Source: Bacillota bacterium (GTDB lineage Bacteria; Bacillota; Bacilli; Alicyclobacillales; Alicyclobacillaceae). Taken from it: 9,422 nt of DNA. The stretch's first letter is position 1; each line of letters begins with the position of its first letter. The stretch is taken from contig JAKADF010000088.1 of NCBI GenBank assembly GCA_021820805.1, forward strand, positions 1 to 9,422, given 5' to 3'. The notes under the pieces are model-generated. The model worked only from the letters and a program-made list of their open reading frames with translations. It made no database searches and had not been told where the DNA came from. This document shows positions 6,468 through 9,422 of this stretch, piece after piece. The translations under genes were made by a program, and so were the position numbers.

Positions 6468-6617
6468 TTAACCACCCCTATCTTTATTCAGCATTTCCGC
6501 CCGCTTGCACAGGAACGACTGAACTGTTGTAACTGAATGATTATCCAAAAATGTACTGGCAATTTTGCCATCGTTATCTAAATGGGACCAATCAGCAGAT
6601 TGGTGTGAAATCTTCAT
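6468..6617 (-). CDS. 49-residue hypothetical protein, coupled to the zinc-ribbon gene
   Basis: The ATG at 6615-6617 begins 1 nt after the TAA of the zinc-ribbon gene (TAAGATG), and the TAA at 6468-6470 ends 2 nt before the next gene's apparent ATT start. The ORF fills the gap between two supported genes exactly, which argues that it is translated by re-initiation. The product is polar and probably soluble. It has an acidic N-terminal half (SADWSHLDNDGKIASTFLDN) and a C-terminal amphipathic stretch (TVQSFLCKRAEMLNKDRGG). There is no recognisable domain, membrane helix or signal. No good ribosome site precedes it. It may be non-coding. Confidence 0.42.
   Translation of the reverse strand: MKISHQSADWSHLDNDGKIASTFLDNHSVTTVQSFLCKRAEMLNKDRGG
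6472..6479 (-). promoter_or_regulatory. Ribosome binding site in front of an ATT codon
   Basis: Read leftward this is AGGGGTGG, 6 nt before ATT 6463-6465. It lies inside the last codons of the preceding 49-residue ORF, whose TAA (6468-6470) ends 2 nt before the ATT. The arrangement resembles a coupled start with a non-standard initiation codon. Confidence 0.5.
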
Positions 6618-6618
6618 C

Positions 6619-6825
6619 TTAAATTCGCTGCATAAACCAATAAATGTATCCGCATTTGTCGCAAATATAATTGTCGGCAGCTTTATTAGCAAATTCTAAG
6701 TTGAAAAACGCCATCCCTGCTGTATTCATTAACGTCTCTCGTGTATAGAAGGTATCATTCTCGCACATGGGACAAACAAGTTGTTTCCCAAACAATTCAA
6801 ACTTTTCACCCTTCTTATCTGCCAT
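6619..6825 (-). CDS. Small zinc-ribbon protein with two CxxC pairs
   Basis: A 68-residue soluble protein. CPMC (Cys18, Cys21) and CDKC (Cys55, Cys58) would form one four-cysteine zinc site. Between them is a conserved-looking stretch, TFYTRETLMNTAGMAFFNLEFANKAADNY, and the protein ends GYIYWFMQ. This pattern matches a family of small Bacillales zinc-ribbon proteins of unknown function that are about this long and end near the same Trp. Function is unproven; nucleic-acid or protein binding is usual for such ribbons. The ATG is preceded by GGAG at about 6835-6838. The gene is probably the first of a three-gene leftward operon with the 49-residue ORF and the frameshifted membrane protein. A TATAAT box lies about 45 nt upstream. 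Confidence 0.85.
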   Translation of the reverse strand: MADKKGEKFELFGKQLVCPMCENDTFYTRETLMNTAGMAFFNLEFANKAADNYICDKCGYIYWFMQRI

Positions 6826-6870
6826 GACTCACGTCTCCAATGGAATATGACTTCCGTTGCCTATACCATC

Positions 6871-6904
6871 ATTATACATTTACCCCATTGCTTCGCTATG
6901 GGGT
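6871..6904 (-). promoter_or_regulatory. Promoter -10 box with adjoining 7-bp inverted repeat
   Basis: Read leftward, TATAAT (6871-6876) is a perfect -10 element that would start transcription near 6864, about 40 nt before the zinc-ribbon gene. Directly upstream lies a 7-bp inverted repeat, ACCCCAT (6882-6888) and ATGGGGT (6898-6904), with a 9-nt loop that could pair further through GC/GC. It covers the spacer and -35 region, where no TTGACA-like hexamer is seen. It could be an operator for a repressor or activator. It lacks a following T-run in either direction, so it is a poor terminator. Confidence 0.55.
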
Positions 6905-6995
6905 TATTCCGACCGCTAATGACAGAACCTACGGAATTCCTTGGAGCATATTTATGTGCGAACATGGTCAAATCCTTTTTCGAGATGAGCCCCGG

Positions 6996-7550
6996 TTAGT
7001 TTGATACCTGGAAATTTGAGTCAGATTTGTACGACGAGTATTTTGCCGCAATAGCGGTAATCTTCGAACGTAATCGGGCTACGTAATCTTCTTGCTTGGG
7101 TGATTGAACAACGAGTGCATCAGCAAACATTGTAATCCAGTCTCGGGCACGTTTAACAGTGTCCAATGACCCACTACTTGTACCATAAGGGGGTATAATA
7201 TTCGTATAAACAATCAGTAGTCCATTATCAATTTCCTGTACGTCCGCTTTTGAAAATCCTTCATTCACCAATTCTGGCGAAACCGACGTCCAGAGCGTGT
7301 ACATTTGGCCGACATCTACTTTGAGATTTACCTCATATCCCTTTTGTAAGTTCCCTGTTGGATTCAAGGTGGAATACTTCATGTCGAAATTCTTCGCTTT
7401 AGATAGTTCGTTAGCAAGCATGTATAAAGAGTGGTTTAGTTGGGATACTTCGTTCTTATGATTTATATAGCGAGAGACACCAGCCCCTCCAACTATTCCA
7501 ACAATGAATATTGCCGCCAGTGTTGAATACAGTAAAGCCCTTTTGTTCAT
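6996..7550 (-). CDS. Membrane-anchored extracytoplasmic protein of unknown function
   Basis: A 184-residue protein with a basic start (MNKRALLY) and one membrane helix (about residues 5-27, STLAAIFIVGIVGGAGV). The helix is most likely an uncleaved anchor with the rest outside. The outer part starts with a helical region (KNEVSQLNHSLYMLANELSKAK). A mixed domain follows (GYEVNLKVDVGQMYTLWTSVSPELV, IDNGLLIVYTNIIPPYG). It ends in a long helix rich in charged residues (DTVKRARDWITMFADALVV, EDYVARLRSKITAIAAKY). There are no Cys residues and no lipobox, and no family is recognised. The ribosome site AGGAAGTAGG ends 7 nt before the ATG, so the start is firm. The 131-nt gap before it holds an unusual repeat structure and no evident promoter. 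Confidence 0.8.
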   Translation of the reverse strand: MNKRALLYSTLAAIFIVGIVGGAGVSRYINHKNEVSQLNHSLYMLANELSKAKNFDMKYSTLNPTGNLQKGYEVNLKVDVGQMYTLWTSVSPELVNEGFSKADVQEIDNGLLIVYTNIIPPYGTSSGSLDTVKRARDWITMFADALVVQSPKQEDYVARLRSKITAIAAKYSSYKSDSNFQVSN

Positions 7551-7568
7551 AAAATGCCTACTTCCTGC

Positions 7569-7583
7569 TGAACACTTCTGCCC
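7569..7583. repeat. 15-bp direct repeat, copy 2
   Basis: TGAACACTTCTGCCC occurs here and, in the same orientation, at 3670-3684, about 3.9 kb away. Both copies are intergenic. This copy sits just upstream of the ribosome site of the 6996-7550 gene. Confidence 0.55.
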
Positions 7584-7588
7584 ATTAC

Positions 7589-7653
7589 CTGAAGATCAGC
7601 GACTGCTTGCACGTTGAATATTGATGCACCAGGGGACGACTGCTCATCTTCAG
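7589..7653. repeat. Nested inverted and direct repeats in the intergenic region
   Basis: CTGAAGAT (7589-7596) is inverted as ATCTTCAG (7646-7653). Just inside these arms, CGACTGCT is repeated directly at 7600-7607 and 7637-7644. The arms could close a long stem in the RNA leader of the 6996-7550 gene. A competing local hairpin, GACTG/CAGTC read leftward, lies in the 7640-7657 part. No T-run follows, so a plain intrinsic terminator is unlikely. Confidence 0.45.
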
Positions 7654-7681
7654 TCCCTCGCACCTGTTACTTTAACAACCG

Positions 7682-8713
7682 TTACTGAATTACATTCCAG
7701 TCAAACCAACGTCCATGTCCGTCTGTTTCCGCAATGATTTCGTTGAATTCTGCTCCGTTTATGAAATAATCCAAATGTAACTTCCCTAAATCCGAGATGT
7801 TGTTGTAAAGATGAAAGACATCTCTCATAGCACCAATGGCTTTAACATTATCCATCAGTCTCCACTTTAGTTCGTCTGGCATTTGATTAGCCACATGCGT
7901 ATGAAAAATACACAGTGCTGAATCTTTAGGTACTTGTTTAACAAGCTCTGGTAGTAATGCAACACCGTCTCCCTCAACCAACCTCACAGGATCTGTGTTA
8001 AACAGACGAGCCGCTTTTTCGAATAACTCCAATCGTTCCTTGTGTTCAGACCAAATCAATGATTTCATCCATAACAAGTCATCCTCGTCGGCTAAGTCAA
8101 TCACATTCAAATCAATTCCAACTTTCGATGCAACTGGCGGAACCTTGGAAGATAGTGGTGGGACATGACCATTCCTCAATTGTGCAGTTAAGTACACACT
8201 GGAATTGGGATCGCCATACATATCTTTAGTGCGGAATGAGTAGCTGTATTTGTCCCACAATAGCTGTAATCCCGCACTCGTGCCGATTTCGATAAGAGAG
8301 AGCGGTTGTCGCACCTTGTTGTAAATGTAGCAAAAACTCGGATACAAATAGGTACATCGTCTAATTTCATTGGTTTGAACCAAACGACTCTGAGTTAGAT
8401 CGATTATTTCGTTTCGGTGTTGTTGACAGAAACCTTTAAACGAAGGGAAAGCTTGCTCAACGGGGCGTGGGTTAGCTGTGACACTTGGATAAAACTCTCT
8501 TAGTTCGTGGTCGGTTCCTGATAAAAGAAGATAATGGACTGAAGCGAATAACAAGTTAGGAACTGGTTGTCCAGGGGAACAGTGGGAACTCAATTCAAGT
8601 AAATCATCGTCCCTCGATATCTCTATCGCTAAAAATTTATACAACCTGCTGGAATCTTTGCACTCTCGTTCAGCGAACTGCCTGAATCTCTCCGACAAAA
8701 GAGTAGTATCCAT
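7682..8713 (-). CDS. DUF2332-family protein, putative SAM-methyltransferase-like fold
   Basis: A 343-residue cytoplasmic protein that matches the DUF2332 family over its full length. The N-terminal helical part has the family pattern FRQFAERECKDSSRLYKFLA, then PNLLFASVHYLLL. A Rossmann-type glycine loop follows (LSLIEIGTSAGLQLLWDKY, residues 139-156), resembling SAM-binding motif I. Later come DDLLWMKSLIWSEHKERL (211-228), VEGDG (246-250), and LCIFHTHVANQMP (267-279) at the putative active-site strand. Reaction and substrate are not known. The start is supported by AGGGGGC ending 6 nt before the ATG. The 193-bp gap upstream shows no clear promoter. The neighbouring RmlD-like gene, on the same strand upstream, hints at sugar or envelope chemistry, but this is weak. 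Confidence 0.9.
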   Translation of the reverse strand: MDTTLLSERFRQFAERECKDSSRLYKFLAIEISRDDDLLELSSHCSPGQPVPNLLFASVHYLLLSGTDHELREFYPSVTANPRPVEQAFPSFKGFCQQHRNEIIDLTQSRLVQTNEIRRCTYLYPSFCYIYNKVRQPLSLIEIGTSAGLQLLWDKYSYSFRTKDMYGDPNSSVYLTAQLRNGHVPPLSSKVPPVASKVGIDLNVIDLADEDDLLWMKSLIWSEHKERLELFEKAARLFNTDPVRLVEGDGVALLPELVKQVPKDSALCIFHTHVANQMPDELKWRLMDNVKAIGAMRDVFHLYNNISDLGKLHLDYFINGAEFNEIIAETDGHGRWFDWNVIQ

Positions 8714-8906
8714 ACAATAGCCCCCTAAAAATCAGTCAATTAACAGTTATCTAAATCATATTACATTTTAAGATATACTGCGTATTTCATACTTCTTTCC
8801 GTTAAAGACGTAAGACCGATGTTGCCAGACGCACATAACCATTTATCTTCGCATCAAGGTCGATATTCGCTTAGTGCACCCGTTACTGCAGCAGTCCAGC
8901 TTTCAT

Positions 8907-9422
8907 TCATTGAAGTAGATACGTTATAATCTGCATGTTTGTGGTGCATAGATAATCAGGAATGTCATTGCGATTTGAAGTTAAGCCCCAGTACAGTGTG
9001 TTTCCCGCCGCATTCGTCAGGTTGAATTTTAAAATGTTTTTCTCTGGAGAAAGTTCATTCACGATTTTCTCAAAGAATTCTCCATGAGGCATCATATCTA
9101 CAGACCCTAAGTGAAATGTACCTGTCAGCTGGTTTTCAATTATAAATCGTAGTTGTTTCGCCAATTGTATGTCTAAAAGATTGTTACACTCTAAATCGCT
9201 ATATACATCAATAGTCTGGTTATTCTCGATGCTTTCCCTAATTAAGTTCATTCTTGATGAATTCTTCCCCCAAATTGCAGGAATTCGAATGATCACGGCA
9301 CAATCATCTAATTTTTCTTTCAAGACATTTTCACAATTTATTTTGAACTTCCCGTAGTCTGATTCAGCAATAGGAGCATCCGTTTCTGAATGATGCCTTG
9401 AATAATCTCCATCAAACACGTT
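8907..9422 (-). CDS. RmlD-like sugar-nucleotide reductase (extended SDR), C-terminal part
   Basis: The frame is open to the right edge of the window, so the 5' end is missing: the NAD(P)-binding glycine loop and about 100 or more residues. The visible 171 residues begin NVFDGDY, which matches the (T/S)DYVFDG motif of RmlD-type reductases. YGKFK follows as the YxxxK catalytic pair, then VIIRIPAIWG, a substrate-loop region, and TGTFHLGSVDMMPHGEFFEKIV, typical of the C-terminal substrate domain. RmlD reduces dTDP-4-keto-rhamnose to dTDP-L-rhamnose, but related SDRs act on other nucleotide sugars, so the substrate is not assigned. Asn in place of the usual Tyr or Phe before VFDG is a small deviation. 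No terminator is obvious after the TGA at 8907-8909. Confidence 0.8.
   Translation of the reverse strand, partial: NVFDGDYSRHHSETDAPIAESDYGKFKINCENVLKEKLDDCAVIIRIPAIWGKNSSRMNLIRESIENNQTIDVYSDLECNNLLDIQLAKQLRFIIENQLTGTFHLGSVDMMPHGEFFEKIVNELSPEKNILKFNLTNAAGNTLYWGLTSNRNDIPDYLCTTNMQIITYLLQ

Noticed and set aside
6882..6904. Rho-independent terminator
   Set aside because: The stem is good but no T-run follows on either strand; the position over a -35 region suits an operator better.
6781..6999. Plus-strand frame of 72 residues
   Set aside because: It runs antisense to the zinc-ribbon gene and its promoter, with no ribosome site and no recognisable product.

Overview
The window looks like chromosomal DNA from a low-to-mid GC Gram-positive bacterium of the Bacillales. 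Alicyclobacillaceae-like is a guess from gene style only. The support is strong AGGAGG/GGAGGTGAT ribosome sites, a lipobox lipoprotein, a PadR regulator with a HAAS-domain partner gene, a DUF2332 protein, and a Bacillales-type CxxC zinc-ribbon protein. No RNA gene, CRISPR array, IS element or phage module was seen. Almost everything is on the minus strand. The exception is one plus-strand operon at 1870-3622.

Layout. At 1-208 is the 5' part of a single-pass membrane protein that seems to lack a normal start codon. At 322-1482 is a lipoprotein with seven T-x-[DN]-G-G-x-[ST]-W type motifs, probably a seven-bladed propeller. A 387-bp gap then holds a 16-bp palindrome just before the divergent plus-strand operon. 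That operon encodes a PadR repressor (1870-2205), a HAAS-plus-SEDS (FtsW/RodA/SpoVE-like) membrane protein (2202-3548) and a 25-residue hydrophobic peptide (3545-3622). Each gene is joined to the next by a 4-nt ATGA overlap. In the SEDS protein the loop residue that is normally the catalytic Asp appears to be Gln.

From 3788 on, all genes read leftward. They are a small DUF2007-like protein (3788-4042), a flippase-like gene broken by an in-frame TAG and a one-base shift (4145-5469), and an apparent operon at 5634-6825. The operon runs zinc-ribbon protein, then a 49-residue ORF, then a frameshifted membrane protein whose reading frame opens at an ATT codon. Next come a membrane-anchored protein of unknown role (6996-7550), a DUF2332 putative methyltransferase-like protein (7682-8713), and the C-terminal part of an RmlD-like sugar-nucleotide reductase cut by the window edge (8907-9422).

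How the parts may fit. The PadR operon is a self-contained regulatory unit: autoregulated repressor, HAAS-tethered SEDS protein and micropeptide. The broken flippase and the RmlD-like reductase may be remnants of a cell-surface polysaccharide locus, but they are about 3.4 kb apart and the link is inferred. The most interesting points are the apparently catalysis-deficient HAAS-SEDS protein with its micropeptide, and two separate genes with a GGTGG ribosome site placed 6 nt before ATC or ATT with no ATG/GTG/TTG in position.
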